DNA from: Desulfosarcina sp.
GTDB lineage: Bacteria > Desulfobacterota > Desulfobacteria > Desulfobacterales > Desulfosarcinaceae
Length of the DNA stretch: 36,042 bases
Direction: 5' to 3'
Assembly (NCBI GenBank): GCA_014237405.1
Contig: JABZFO010000190.1
Coordinates: 1 to 36,042, forward strand
In this document: positions 26,544-35,329 of the stretch, in pieces
Layout: each line of letters starts with the position of its first letter
Numbering within the stretch: position 1 is the first letter of the stretch
Program-made: the position numbers and the translations under genes
The notes under the pieces: generated by a model
Told to the model about the DNA's origin: nothing
The model's input: only the letters and a program-made list of their open reading frames with translations
The model's database searches: none

Positions 26544-27862
26544 TTAGATACTTTCCATGAAAATCCGAGGAAGTTCCTCTATCATATAAAGAGGTAAGGA
26601 TATAAGATCGAAGCTGACCTTTACCGTCTCGGAAGATTGTTTTAGTGAATGGTCCACATGCTGTATCGTTGGAGCGTTCAAATCAAAACGAACAGCATTA
26701 CTTCAACCGGCACAATGAATTGCCCAATTTGAAGAACAAAGTCGACTTCCGCATTCGAAGAGCGACCTTCTCGCAGCCAGTATGTCAGGCCCGGCCTTGC
26801 ATTACTCTTTCCGAGGTATGCTATATGTTGAGCAATGAACTGTTCCGAGACTTTGCCTTTATTGATAAACGCTTTTGTTTTTAATTCGTCCGGTGAAATC
26901 CACTGGACTCCACACATCGCATTCATTAAACCGCAGTCCAGAAAAAACGGCTTGAAAATCCTGGTATTTATTGTTGCTCTTAATGGAAAACCGGAAGCAT
27001 CTGTATGAAATGCTTTCATAATTACTTGTGCATTCGTCAATAAATCAATGGCCTTACTTAAATCCCTTGCCTGCTCCCTGTTATCGATACCAGCGTATTT
27101 AATTTTATGGCCAACGGCAAGGGGAACATGTTCAAATACTTTATGTATTCGAAGCAAATCAGCCTGACTTGCATATTTTGAAAAGTCATCTCTGTATGTT
27201 TCAACAATAGAAGTATGAACGTTGAATGCTTCATTTAAGTCATTGTTTTTAATAAACCGCTGCACCGCTTCCGGCATACCACCAACGAGAAAGTATATAC
27301 GTTGGATTTCCAGTAGTCGTTCATGTGCCGATAAGGGAAAAACGTCAAGGAGCTTATAGTCTCGAATCAAATTGAGCAAAGATTTTTCATCCATTGCATC
27401 AAGGGTTTCCTCGAAGGTCATCGGACCGAGAAATAAATACTCTATTCGCCCGACGGGCATGGAAAAGGAATGTTTTGAGAGTGCAAATTCAAGAAGAGAG
27501 CCCGCTGAAATAACAGGAAGATCAGGACAATCTTCATAAAAATAGCGTAATGTTTGAATTGCAACCGGGATTGCCTGTATTTCATCAAGAAATAGTAAGC
27601 TGCCGCTTTGGTCTATCCGCCCTTTGCCGCAGATGAATTCAAGCTCATTAAGTATTCTGGAAATATTTTGACTTTTAAAAATATCTGTTAAGGTCAGATG
27701 TCGCTCAAGATTAACTTCATGGAGAATCAAACCATGATTTTCAGCAAACTGCCTTACCAGTGTAGATTTCCCTACCTGCCTGGCACCACGAATTACCAAT
27801 GGTTTACGCTGAGGTTCATTAAGCCATTCTTTTAATCTTTTTTCTGCAAATCGTTTTATCAT
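26544..27862 (-). pseudogene. DUF4143 AAA+ ATPase with internal deletion and frameshift near its C-terminus
   Basis: The open frame (394 aa, 26678-27862) has Walker A GARQVGKS at 26-33, the AAA_14 core (SLLFLDEIQAIPVAIQTLRYFYED, VISAGSLLEFAL) and the DUF4143 region (YLVGGMPEAVQRF..., EVDFVLQIGQFIVPVEV). It then stops with MLFVLI where relatives continue VEVK-G. In another frame the family's true tail follows at once: AVRFDLNAPTIQHVDHSLKQSSETVKVSFDLISLPLYMIEELPRIF to TAA at 26544. About 20-30 codons are lost at about 26690 and the frame is changed. Such ATPases are abundant, mobile and of unknown role. Confidence 0.85.
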
Positions 27863-28085
27863 TGTGCTATTTTATTCAATATTTTCTATTTGTTAAAACA
27901 TTTTCAAGATGATTTTTATGCAACATCAGGATGCACGCAACATGGGTCAATATTAATCAGTTTATGCATTTTTTACACCCATGTTTTGCATTTGTCAAAT
28001 CTTTACTGAGTAATGCAAAGTTTTAGAAGGACCCATCTGGCTTGGTTCAGTAGCAGCGTTTCACTGTCGCGAACCTCTCCCGGTT

Positions 28086-29591
28086 CTACACCCGATACAA
28101 CACATCCAGGTAACGCTTCAGAATATCGGTGACAACTCCTTTGAGAGGCATTGCCGCCGCCATGCCGTAAACGGGCGCCATTTCACCCTTATCGTCGGGA
28201 TGCGTTTTTACGTACTCAACCGCCGCTTGCAAATCTTCGATGAATCGCTCCCCCACGCCGGGTTGGGTATGACGCAATGTGAGGGCGATATGCACGGCGG
28301 AGGGATGATGCAATCCGTTCAGATTCCAATGGCGCTTGGTCATAAAGTCCATTATTTTGTAGATATTTAATGCATCGGAATCAAATGCGATGACCCACAG
28401 CGGATCACCCATCACGCGAAGTTCCGGTATTTGGGCTATTCCTGTCTTGATGACGGCCGCCGTCTCTAAAATGCGTTTGGCGGCGCCAAGATAGCCATCT
28501 TCGCCCATTGCCGTCATCGCCGCCCAGCAGGCGGCGCTCAACGCGCCCGGTCGACTTCCGGCAAATGTGGGCGAAAAATACATTCCCCCCGGCCAATCGG
28601 CGACGGTGTAATACTGGTAATGACGCAGCGCCACCCCGCGATACAAAATCACCGACGTCCCCTTGGCCGCATAGCCATATTTGTGCGTATCGGCGGAAAT
28701 GGAGGTAACACCCCGCAGCCTGAAATCAAAAGGCTCGACAGCGTAACCCAATTTTTCCGCCCAGGGAAGCACAAAGCCGCCCAAACAAGCGTCGGTATGG
28801 AAGCCGATTTCGTGTTGCCAGGCCAATTCCGATAGCTGTTGGATGGGGTCAGTGACGCCATGGGGAAATGAGGGCGCTGAACCGACAAGGGCAATGGTAT
28901 TTTTGGTAATGGCGCGGGCTGTCGCCGCCACATCCGCTATAAAACAGGCGTTTACCGGAATGCGAATGAGTCTGATGTTAAAATATTGCGCCGCTTTGTC
29001 AAAGGCGGCATGCGCGGTGGTTGGAACGATTAACTCCGGTTTGGTTATTTTGCGTTTGTCCCGTGCCCAGTCGCGGTAAGTCTTCATCGCCAGCAAAATC
29101 GATTCGGTACCGCCGGAGGTGACGACGCCGCAGGTTTCATCATCCAATCCCAGGCTCGACCCTTTTGACGCCCGCGCCGCATTCATCATATTCGCCGTCA
29201 TCGAAACAATTTCAGCCTCAAATTTGGTGGTGCTGGGAAATATATCGGCGTGCAGGGGGTTGCTTTGCGAATTGAGGGCGTAGACGCGGTTGAGAAAGTC
29301 AATATGTTCGCTGTCGCCGTGATAGACCGCGCCAGAAACAAAACCGTCCCGCCAGCGAGATTCCTCTTTCGCCTGCATCGCCGTCATTTCGGCAATGATT
29401 TCGGCTCTGTCGCGCCCGGTTTCGGGTATTTCCGTAAAAGCGGAAAAATCGTCGCGATACGGTTTGAGGGAAGATTCCAGGTCAGCCATCAAACTATCGT
29501 ACTTTTTATCAAGGCGTTTTTTTACAAATGGGATAGATTTTAGCCCTTTTTCTGCGACTGCCAGCAGTCGTTTGGGGAAAAGTTTAGTCAT
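28086..29591 (-). CDS. PLP-dependent lyase of the sphingosine-1-phosphate lyase-like group
   Basis: A 501-aa group II PLP enzyme. [26 protein letters not shown] is the cofactor-phosphate-binding region; the catalytic Lys is K304 in [21 protein letters not shown], nearly identical to the site in sphingosine-1-phosphate lyases; [25 protein letters not shown] is the other hallmark of that group. The enzymes cleave long-chain base phosphates into an aldehyde and phosphoethanolamine; bacterial members may act on other amines. Unlike the eukaryotic enzyme there is no membrane anchor. It begins 6 nt after the FGGY kinase stop, so the two are an operon. Confidence 0.87.
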   Translation of the reverse strand: MTKLFPKRLLAVAEKGLKSIPFVKKRLDKKYDSLMADLESSLKPYRDDFSAFTEIPETGRDRAEIIAEMTAMQAKEESRWRDGFVSGAVYHGDSEHIDFLNRVYALNSQSNPLHADIFPSTTKFEAEIVSMTANMMNAARASKGSSLGLDDETCGVVTSGGTESILLAMKTYRDWARDKRKITKPELIVPTTAHAAFDKAAQYFNIRLIRIPVNACFIADVAATARAITKNTIALVGSAPSFPHGVTDPIQQLSELAWQHEIGFHTDACLGGFVLPWAEKLGYAVEPFDFRLRGVTSISADTHKYGYAAKGTSVILYRGVALRHYQYYTVADWPGGMYFSPTFAGSRPGALSAACWAAMTAMGEDGYLGAAKRILETAAVIKTGIAQIPELRVMGDPLWVIAFDSDALNIYKIMDFMTKRHWNLNGLHHPSAVHIALTLRHTQPGVGERFIEDLQAAVEYVKTHPDDKGEMAPVYGMAAAMPLKGVVTDILKRYLDVLYRV

Positions 29592-29597
29592 TGCCCG

Positions 29598-31178
29598 TCA
29601 TCCTCGATTCAATTTGTTGTAAATCTTCTTGTTCGTATTATAAATGTTCAAAAACGCGTTAAACAATTCATCATAGATCTGGCGATTGGCCGAATTCGGA
29701 TGATAAGTTTTGGCAACCTGGGCGCGTTCGCCGATTTCATCGAAAGTGAGATAGCCTAACGCAGCGCTGGCTAAAAACGCCGCCCCACGCGCATTTGCCT
29801 GGATGGGATCTTGCATCTGCCGGATGTCGCGATTGAGAATGTCGGCGTGAATCTGACACCACACATCAGAATTTGCCCCGCCGCCAATCATATTGATCGC
29901 TTCCAGTTTTCGTTTGATGAATTTTTCCACGTACATCATCAACCAGCGAGAGTTAAACGCCACCCCTTCAAAAACTGCCCGCACCAGATGTTCGCGGGTG
30001 GTTTGCAGAGATAAATTGTACAATCCGCCCCGCACCGTATGGTCGTCCACCGGTGAACGTTCGCCATTTAGCCAGGGAGCAAAAATGACTTTTCCGCTTC
30101 CGGCAGGAATGCGGGCGGCAATGCGGTCAAAAATTTTGTAGACATCAGGCAAATTTTCTTCCTGCAACAATTCATCCTGATGGTACAAGACATTATCTTT
30201 GAGAAATTTAAGACTGGCGCCGGCGGTTTCTTGTTCGTTGATCAAAAGATATTTGCCGGGAATAGCGGAAGGAAGCGACGCCATGTTGTGAAATAAGTCG
30301 GTCTTTTTGAAAGGGACGTGGCATAAGAGCCAGGACGATGTGCCGATGTACAGGTGGGCCTGGTAGTCTTTGACTGCGCCGGAGCCAATCGCCGCCGAGT
30401 GAATATCGGGCGTGCCCATGACAACTTGCGTCTTCTCGCTCAAGCCCAATTCGGCGGCAACACCGGGCGTAACTGTACCCAACACATCAACGGCGCGTTT
30501 CAAATCGGGCAATTTTTCCCGTTCAAGCGTCGCCATTTTCAACAATTTGTCGCTGTAGGCAATGTTGTTGATGTCGCGATTATCCGTAACCCAATGCAAG
30601 GCAATCGAATCGTGAGAAGCGGCAAACTTGCCGGTAAGACGCAAGTTCAGATAGTCTTTGGGTTCCAGAAATTTATAGGTATTACGATAAATTTTTGGAT
30701 GTTTGGCTCTGATATACAAAATGTGAGCGATTGAATCCTTACCGGAACGGGTGGGAATGCCGCCGGTGAGTCGCACCCAGGTTAAAAGACGACCCGCGCC
30801 ATAGCCCTCAATTGTTATTAAGCCGCCAGTGATTTGTCTCACATATTCAGCGCCGCGCGAATCCATCCAGATGATGGCGTTCATCAGGTGTTTCCCACTT
30901 TTATCAACCGCCACTGTGCCAGACCATTGACTGGTGCAGCTAACCGCGACAATATCCTCAATGGGAACCAGTTTTTGGTTCAGGAGCTTGCGGCTGGCGC
31001 GTTTTATGGCTTGCCACCAGTCGCCAGGGTCTTGTTTTGCGCCGCCGCCAGGGGATAAAATCAGTTGGGTCTCTTCGATTTCGCTGGCAATCACTTCGCC
31101 ATAGACAGAAACCAAGGCCACTTTTGGTCCCGATGTACCCAAATCCAGGGCCAGGATGTATTTATTTTTATTTGTCAT
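29598..31178 (-). CDS. FGGY-family carbohydrate kinase (xylulokinase-like)
   Basis: A 526-aa FGGY kinase. The N-terminal ATP-binding motif YILALDLGTSGPKVALV is clear, followed by VSCTSQWSGTVAVD and IIWMDSRGAEYV. The C-terminal domain has MIGGGANSDVWCQIHADILNRDI and ANARGAAFLASAALGYL, the FGGY signature region. Xylulokinase, glycerol kinase, ribulokinase and others share this fold, so the substrate is not set by the sequence alone. No good ribosome site precedes the ATG; two GGCGAAT repeats lie just upstream. It is the first gene of a two-gene operon with the lyase. Confidence 0.9.
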   Translation of the reverse strand: MTNKNKYILALDLGTSGPKVALVSVYGEVIASEIEETQLILSPGGGAKQDPGDWWQAIKRASRKLLNQKLVPIEDIVAVSCTSQWSGTVAVDKSGKHLMNAIIWMDSRGAEYVRQITGGLITIEGYGAGRLLTWVRLTGGIPTRSGKDSIAHILYIRAKHPKIYRNTYKFLEPKDYLNLRLTGKFAASHDSIALHWVTDNRDINNIAYSDKLLKMATLEREKLPDLKRAVDVLGTVTPGVAAELGLSEKTQVVMGTPDIHSAAIGSGAVKDYQAHLYIGTSSWLLCHVPFKKTDLFHNMASLPSAIPGKYLLINEQETAGASLKFLKDNVLYHQDELLQEENLPDVYKIFDRIAARIPAGSGKVIFAPWLNGERSPVDDHTVRGGLYNLSLQTTREHLVRAVFEGVAFNSRWLMMYVEKFIKRKLEAINMIGGGANSDVWCQIHADILNRDIRQMQDPIQANARGAAFLASAALGYLTFDEIGERAQVAKTYHPNSANRQIYDELFNAFLNIYNTNKKIYNKLNRG

Positions 31179-31228
31179 TCGCCATTCGCCATCTCTCTCC
31201 CAGATTCGCCAAATTCAATTGATTCCGC

Positions 31229-31264
31229 ACTTGTATTTTGTGCACTTTCTGCCCGAACGCCCCC
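31229..31264 (+). repeat. 36-bp dispersed repeat, copy 1
   Basis: The most diverged of four same-strand copies (others at 34089-34124, 34945-34980, 35706-35741). The consensus begins ACTTGTATTTTGTGCAC and continues (A/G)TTCTGCACGAATGTCCCC; this copy has TTTCTGCCCGAACGCCCCC in the second half. It lies between the FGGY kinase start and the end of the second DUF4143 ATPase. The centre, GTGCA...TGCAC, can form a 5-bp stem, lost in this copy. Confidence 0.7.
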
Positions 31265-31309
31265 ACTTTCCACTGAGACAAACTCCCGCGATCCGATAAT
31301 CCCGGAATC

Positions 31310-32467
31310 CTATGGAAGATTTGCCAGCCAGCGATCAGCACTTATAACAGTTATATTTCCATGTTCTTTTATATAATTTTGGCGATTTATAACTTGTATT
31401 CCCGGCACATTCAGCCTTTTGCAAAAATATCTTAAATTATTGTCGACACTGGTTTCAGCTAACTTTACTTCAACCAGTAACCAAGGTTTTCGATCCTTTA
31501 AAACAATAAAGTCAACTTCTCTTCCCATACGATCTCTAAGAAAATGAAGATCGATATTACCTTCGCCCAGATCTGTCCATAGTTGGGAAGCCTTCCAGAG
31601 ATGGCTAGCAATAAAATTTTCAAACTTATGCCCTTCATCTGTTATTTGTGACCAGTCATATAAATAAAACTTCGGTTGCTTTTGAATGGAACGGATAATC
31701 TTTTTAGTATAGGGGGAAATGGAATATACGATAAACAGCTTTTGAAATATATCCATCCAATTTTGAACGGTGGGGGAGGCTACTTTCAGGTCTTCTGATA
31801 ATGAGCGGTAGCTGAACAGAGAGCCGATCCGGTCCGGCAGTAACAGCATGAGCTGCTCAACCAAAGTGATGAGTTTAATTTGCGTCAACTCTCTTAAATC
31901 TTCTCTGATAAGCAGATTCTTACGAGCATTTGACCACCTTCGATGTTCCCTGACAGACTGTTTATAAAACGGTTCAGGAAATCCACTGAATTTTAACAAT
32001 TCATCAATTGCTGATATAGGGCTATGAAAATTAAAAATATTTTTTATTTTCGGTAAGTTATCTGGTAAAGAGAGCTCACCACATGTCAGCGGATGCAAAT
32101 GATAAAGATAGTACCTTCCAAACAAACTGTCTCCGGATTTTTGAAACACATCCAACCGTGCACTTCCGGTTAAAATAAGATGAAGATTTTCATGATATTT
32201 ATCAAAAACACCTTTTATGTGGCTTTTCCACCTCTGAAATTTATGAAATTCATCAAGGCATACCCACAACTTAGTGACATATTCCTTTTTTAAAATTGTC
32301 CGGCGATCATCGTCATCATCATAAAGAAGATATGTGCCATTTTGTCTGCCAATAATCTCTCTTGCCAAAGTTGTTTTTCCAACCTGTCTTGAACCAGACA
32401 AAAAAACGAACTTTTGCTGAAGATCTTTTTCAATAGACTCTTTTATATTTCGAGAAATGACTTTCAT
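31310..32467 (-). CDS. DUF4143 AAA+ ATPase (complete)
   Basis: A 385-aa AAA_14/DUF4143 ATPase. Walker A GSRQVGKT at 25-32; Walker B-like KLWVCLDEFHKFQRWKSHIKGVFD; sensor region LHLILTGSARLDVF. The C-terminal half contains the PD-(D/E)xK-like strand motif EVDFIVLKDRKPWLLVEVKLA. It is intact to the end, in contrast to the copy at 26544-27862, and the two are not close in sequence. Function is unknown for the family; they are often found as accessory or mobile genes. The 5' region 32468-32500 has a CATGC...GCATG inverted repeat that may be its operator. Confidence 0.9.
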   Translation of the reverse strand: MKVISRNIKESIEKDLQQKFVFLSGSRQVGKTTLAREIIGRQNGTYLLYDDDDDRRTILKKEYVTKLWVCLDEFHKFQRWKSHIKGVFDKYHENLHLILTGSARLDVFQKSGDSLFGRYYLYHLHPLTCGELSLPDNLPKIKNIFNFHSPISAIDELLKFSGFPEPFYKQSVREHRRWSNARKNLLIREDLRELTQIKLITLVEQLMLLLPDRIGSLFSYRSLSEDLKVASPTVQNWMDIFQKLFIVYSISPYTKKIIRSIQKQPKFYLYDWSQITDEGHKFENFIASHLWKASQLWTDLGEGNIDLHFLRDRMGREVDFIVLKDRKPWLLVEVKLAETSVDNNLRYFCKRLNVPGIQVINRQNYIKEHGNITVISADRWLANLP

Positions 32468-32615
32468 GCACCATGCTTAACATTTGGCATGGCAAATGTA
32501 AAGTAATATCTAATTTTGCCAGACCACCATTTTCAACCAGTCATCAATTCCAATCAATTTTCCGCTTGAAGTTGGCATTAACAGCCAAAGAGGTTGATGA
32601 GCTTCGCTTCGCTTC

Positions 32616-32738
32616 ATGGTGATCGGTAAAATTGACGGAAAACATTGGTCGGCGATACTTACCTATCGGGATGAAAATATCATAATAATTTCTGTACGCC
32701 GATCACGCGACGAGGAAATTGAAATCTATGAAGGCTAA
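32616..32738 (+). pseudogene. brnT: BrnT toxin fragment, N-terminus missing
   Basis: A 40-codon frame from ATG 32616: MVIGKIDGKHWSAILTYRDENIIIISVRRSRDEEIEIYEG-stop. This is the C-terminal half of BrnT (RelE-fold RNase), with the typical W-x-x-x-x-TYR-x-E-x-IRIISxRRAR pattern. An in-frame stop lies six codons upstream, and the N-terminal half, with catalytic residues, is not visible. It overlaps brnA by 11 nt, the usual arrangement. Confidence 0.85.
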
Positions 32739-32969
32739 AACGTTAGATAAAAAATTTGATGACGGCAAAAGTGTTTTGAACCACTTTGATCTTTCGAAAG
32801 CGACAAGACCCGGCACCAGGTGCAAAAACGGGTAAATGTGGATTTCCCAATATGGATGATTCAGCGCCTGGACAAAGAGGATAGGCGATTGGGCGTGCCC
32901 CGGCAGTCGCTCATCAAGGTGTGGATTGCCGAAAGACTGGAACAATCAACGGGCAACGGACCAATTTAG
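32728..32969 (+). pseudogene. brnA: BrnA antitoxin with a one-base frameshift
   Basis: From ATG 32728 the frame reads MKAKTLDKKFDDGKSVLNHFDLSKATRPG and then hits a stop at TRCKNG. In the -1 frame the antitoxin resumes without a gap: HQVQKRVNVDFPIWMIQRLDKEDRRLGVPRQSLIKVWIAERLEQ to TAG 32969. The DNA-binding ribbon-helix-helix half (VNVDFPIWM...) is therefore separated from its own start by a single missing base near 32815. A sequencing error is possible, but its partner toxin is also broken. Confidence 0.87.
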
Positions 32970-33108
32970 AGCCTTACTTTGAAACGTTGGGGTAACAATT
33001 AAAATGGGCGATCACCAATTTTTAATCAATAGCCGGAGCGAAGCGACATCCGAGTTCTTCTGGCTCCTGACTCCTTGTATGAAACTTCAATACCCGTAAT
33101 TAAACAGC

Positions 33109-33230
33109 TGAACGCCCAACATCGAACATCCAACGTCCAACGTCGAATAAGGTATTCTATCCATTTCATCAATCGGTGGAGCGTAGCGACCTCATCATCG
33201 ATGTTCAACGTTCGATGTTCGATGTTCAAT
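33109..33230. repeat. Imperfect inverted repeat of the AACATCGAACATC type
   Basis: The left arm (33109-33147) contains AACATCGAACATCCAACGTCCAACG; the right arm (33199-33230) contains GTTCAACGTTCGATGTTCGATG. They pair imperfectly across a 50-bp centre (TCTATCCATTTCATCAATCGGTGGAGCGTAGCGACCTC...). The motif of repeated CATCGAA/TTCGATG octets, and the adjacent GGAGCGAAGCGA, also appear at 35747-35790. The stretch 32970-33324 between brnA and vapC otherwise holds no gene that I can support. Confidence 0.65.
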
Positions 33231-33324
33231 CTTTTAATCAAGAATTGCCCTCCGCCAGCCCTAAATACCTTCAGCCTTCTGCCTAAACAGCTGCACTTCA
33301 GTAAAAATTGCCTGTCCCTATTTG

Positions 33325-33720
33325 TCATGTCAGAATTATTTTATCGATTTGGTCGACATGTTCAAAATGATGATCCCGGGTCAGCAGAGTGCCTCCGACT
33401 TCCATACAACAGGCCGCGATCCATACATCATTCAACGGAATTTTTCGGCCTTTTTGTACCAGTGACAGGTAAATCAGGCCATATTTGGATGCCACGGACC
33501 GGGTCACATCCACGATCTGGATCTCTAAAAGTTGGATGATCTCATCGATTTTTCGCTCATTGGCCGCCCGCCGGCTGCCTTTCATAAAACCATAGGACAA
33601 CTCTCCGATCACGATGGCCGGCAGAAACAGCGTTTGGCCTAAGTCTGCCAGAATGTCCACGGTTTGCGCAATACCTTCGGCAAAATCACAATAGATGTTG
33701 GTGTCGAGAACCAGCTTCAT
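33325..33720 (-). CDS. vapC: PIN-domain toxin (VapC-type RNase)
   Basis: A 131-aa PIN-domain protein from ATG 33720, chosen because it overlaps the antitoxin stop (ATGA); the longer frame would start with TTG. Acidic metal-binding residues are present: Asp6 in LVLDTN, the Glu in IGELSYG, Asp in LNDVWIAACCME and Asp in LLTRDHHF. Such toxins cut tRNA or rRNA. It is complete. Confidence 0.92.
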   Translation of the reverse strand: MKLVLDTNIYCDFAEGIAQTVDILADLGQTLFLPAIVIGELSYGFMKGSRRAANERKIDEIIQLLEIQIVDVTRSVASKYGLIYLSLVQKGRKIPLNDVWIAACCMEVGGTLLTRDHHFEHVDQIDKIILT

Positions 33721-33956
33721 TGCCAATCCTTGTCATCGACAGTGTCGAAATCGGCAACGGCGTTGCGCAACGCTTCACATTCTGCCGGTGGCATCCATCC
33801 CGCCAGTTCGCGAACTAGCTGGGAACGGTTTTTTTTCAAAGCGTATTTTTCATCCAGTGCCTCTATAATCAATGCGGTTCTGGTTTTACCGGTTTTTTCC
33901 GCCAAGGACTTCAAACGGGCGCTGGTTGTTTGGGGGACTCTCAGACTGACTTGCAT
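33717..33956 (-). CDS. Ribbon-helix-helix antitoxin of the PIN toxin
   Basis: A 79-aa protein from ATG 33956, chosen because AAGGAGG is 6 nt upstream (the open frame continues 22 codons further without a ribosome site). MQVSLRVPQTTSARLKSLAEKTGKTRTALIIEALDEKY is a ribbon-helix-helix DNA-binding domain; the C-terminal LVRELAGWMPPAE...DFDTVDDKDWQ is the toxin-binding tail. Its stop shares ATGA with the toxin start. It presumably represses its own promoter. Confidence 0.88.
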   Translation of the reverse strand: MQVSLRVPQTTSARLKSLAEKTGKTRTALIIEALDEKYALKKNRSQLVRELAGWMPPAECEALRNAVADFDTVDDKDWQ

Positions 33957-34088
33957 ACCACGCCTCCTTGCTGTTGTATTACGATTTTTATTTATTGTAT
34001 TACACCAAAAGCAGCTCGTCAAATGCTTTGGTTCATCTATTTGTGGATCCTGCCTACTAAGATTTATTTAAAATAGAATTCACTCCAC

Positions 34089-34124
34089 ACTTGTATTTTG
34101 TGCACGTTCAGCACGAATGTTCCC
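34089..34124 (+). repeat. 36-bp dispersed repeat, copy 2
   Basis: This copy (ACTTGTATTTTGTGCACG then TTCAGCACGAATGTTCCC) lies 133 nt upstream of the vapBC antitoxin start, in the 463-nt gap 33957-34419. The gap also holds the family B element at 34266-34349 and no gene I can support. Confidence 0.82.
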
Positions 34125-34265
34125 ATTTTACACCACTTTACTTGACTTTTCATACTTTAAGGATGATAGTCCATGTATCTATTTATGCTGTTCATAGAAT
34201 CATTCGATAAAGTTCTTAGTCCCATCTGATACGAAACTAAAAAGCCGGTGAGTAATCATTTCGAT

Positions 34266-34349
34266 GTAACCGTTCACGGGTTCAAAGGTTCGCCGAAACC
34301 TCAGCTAAAGTGACCATTAACGGTAAACGATGATCCGGTGAACGGTTAC
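34266..34349. mobile_element. MITE-like element, family B copy 2
   Basis: Ends GTAACCGTTCAC and GTGAACGGTTAC are exact inverted repeats, as in the copy at 1789-1887; the interior is the same sequence minus a 15-bp duplication and with two or three substitutions. It lies 70 nt before the exported fibronectin-like gene. Noncoding. This and copy 1 bracket nearly the entire window. Confidence 0.75.
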
Positions 34350-34419
34350 ATGCCGGAAATACTCGCGCTGCGATTCGCGGTTTCATCAGTAACTTGGTTC
34401 GATCTGTTAGGGTCTGTTT

Positions 34420-34854
34420 ATGAAAGTAGCATTCATCTTACTACTCACTACAATGTGTTTTCAGGCGGCCATGGCGGGGACGTCCAAATCCATCACTTTC
34501 ATGTGGGAGTGGGGTCGTGGTGGTTCAGGGCACACTTCGGGACCGAACATGGATGTCGCCTATGACCTTTATATGCGAACTGAATATGACTCCAGTTATG
34601 CCTACGATTACCCCTTGATCAGTGGAATAGATAATTGTTGGTGGAATCACGATCGATATAGTTGCCAAACTACCTTGGACTACGAGTTCACGCGTGGTGT
34701 GTCCTATCATTTTGCAGTCGTAGCATATTTGGTCGAAGACCCTAATCAAAGAAGCGCACCTTCCAACGAAGTCGAGTACTCTCCCGGAAGCAGTTCCGGC
34801 GGTGGAGGATGTTTCATTACTAGTGGCATGGAAATAACCTTTGACCTACCTTGA
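34420..34854 (+). CDS. Exported fibronectin type III-like protein with GGGGCFI tail
   Basis: A 144-aa protein. A signal peptide (residues 1-19, MKVAFILLLTTMCFQAAMA) precedes a single beta-sandwich resembling fibronectin type III (AYDLYMRTEYD...; YEFTRGVSYHFAVVAYLVEDPNQRSAPSNEVEYS). After a Ser/Gly linker comes GGGGCFITSG, close to the GGCFIATAAYGS-type tail of many exported Desulfobacterota proteins, but ended after about 14 residues where others have more. AGGG lies 8 nt before ATG 34420. Two Cys (CWW and SCQ) may form a disulfide. Function unknown. Confidence 0.72.
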   Translation: MKVAFILLLTTMCFQAAMAGTSKSITFMWEWGRGGSGHTSGPNMDVAYDLYMRTEYDSSYAYDYPLISGIDNCWWNHDRYSCQTTLDYEFTRGVSYHFAVVAYLVEDPNQRSAPSNEVEYSPGSSSGGGGCFITSGMEITFDLP

Positions 34855-34944
34855 CAATAATTACATCAGCTATGAGCTGTTTTTAACCAATCGAACTAGT
34901 TGGACAAATTAAACAAACCAACATTATAATTGCCCTCCGCTTTT

Positions 34945-34980
34945 CCTTGTATTTCATGCACGTTTTGCACGAATGTCCCC
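34945..34980 (+). repeat. 36-bp dispersed repeat, copy 3
   Basis: This copy (CCTTGTATTTCATGCACG then TTTTGCACGAATGTCCCC) lies 90 nt after the fibronectin-like gene and about 30 nt before the mazEF promoter. It is preceded by aattgccctccgc, a string also present at 33240-33255, so a longer unit may be shared. The surrounding 34855-35077 gap holds no other gene. Confidence 0.82.
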
Positions 34981-35013
34981 TATTTTAAAAAATTTTCCGG
35001 AGTGGAATAGTGG

Positions 35014-35041
35014 TTGCGTCACGGCAAAAAGGATGTATAAT
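35014..35041 (+). promoter_or_regulatory. Sigma-70-type promoter of the MazEF-like operon
   Basis: A -35 box TTGCGT (35014-35019) and a perfect -10 box TATAAT (35036-35041) are separated by 16 bp. Transcription would start near 35048, giving a leader of about 30 nt before the antitoxin ATG at 35078 with AAGGAGG in it. Confidence 0.7.
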
Positions 35042-35077
35042 TGGATGGCATAACAGACATAAAAAAGGAGGTGAAAA

Positions 35078-35329
35078 ATGATCTCTCGAAACCATGAAGT
35101 GGTAAAAACCACTACGCCAATCCACAAAATGCTGTTGGATGAAATTGACCAGGTCAACCCTTTCAGAACCCGGAGAGAGTTTTTTGAAGAGGCATGTCGG
35201 TATTACTTGCAAACGCTTAAAAGAAAATTGGTTTACCAGCAATTGGAAGAGGCCTGTCGGGAATCAGCTGACGAGGACATCTTGGAAAACGCCGACTGGG
35301 ATCGAACTACCCTGGAGGGTTGGAAATGA
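35078..35329 (+). CDS. Antitoxin of the MazF-like toxin
   Basis: An 83-aa protein with the pattern of small CopG/MazE-like antitoxins: a basic N-terminal strand region (MISRNHEVVKTTTPIHKMLLDEID), a helix-turn-helix-like FRTRREFFEEACRYYLQTLKRK, and an acidic C-terminal tail (ACRESADEDILENADWDRTTLEGWK) that would block the toxin. AAGGAGGTGAAAA precedes ATG 35078. Its stop overlaps the toxin start (ATGA). Confidence 0.85.
   Translation: MISRNHEVVKTTTPIHKMLLDEIDQVNPFRTRREFFEEACRYYLQTLKRKLVYQQLEEACRESADEDILENADWDRTTLEGWK

Noticed and set aside
32703..32945. 80-aa minus-strand frame
   Set aside because: Antisense to the frameshifted brnA, whose match on the plus strand is clear.
33026..33328. 100-aa frame after brnA
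   Set aside because: Its sequence is a translation of the CATCGAA-type inverted repeat (LNIEHRTLNID...), a common artefact of such repeats.
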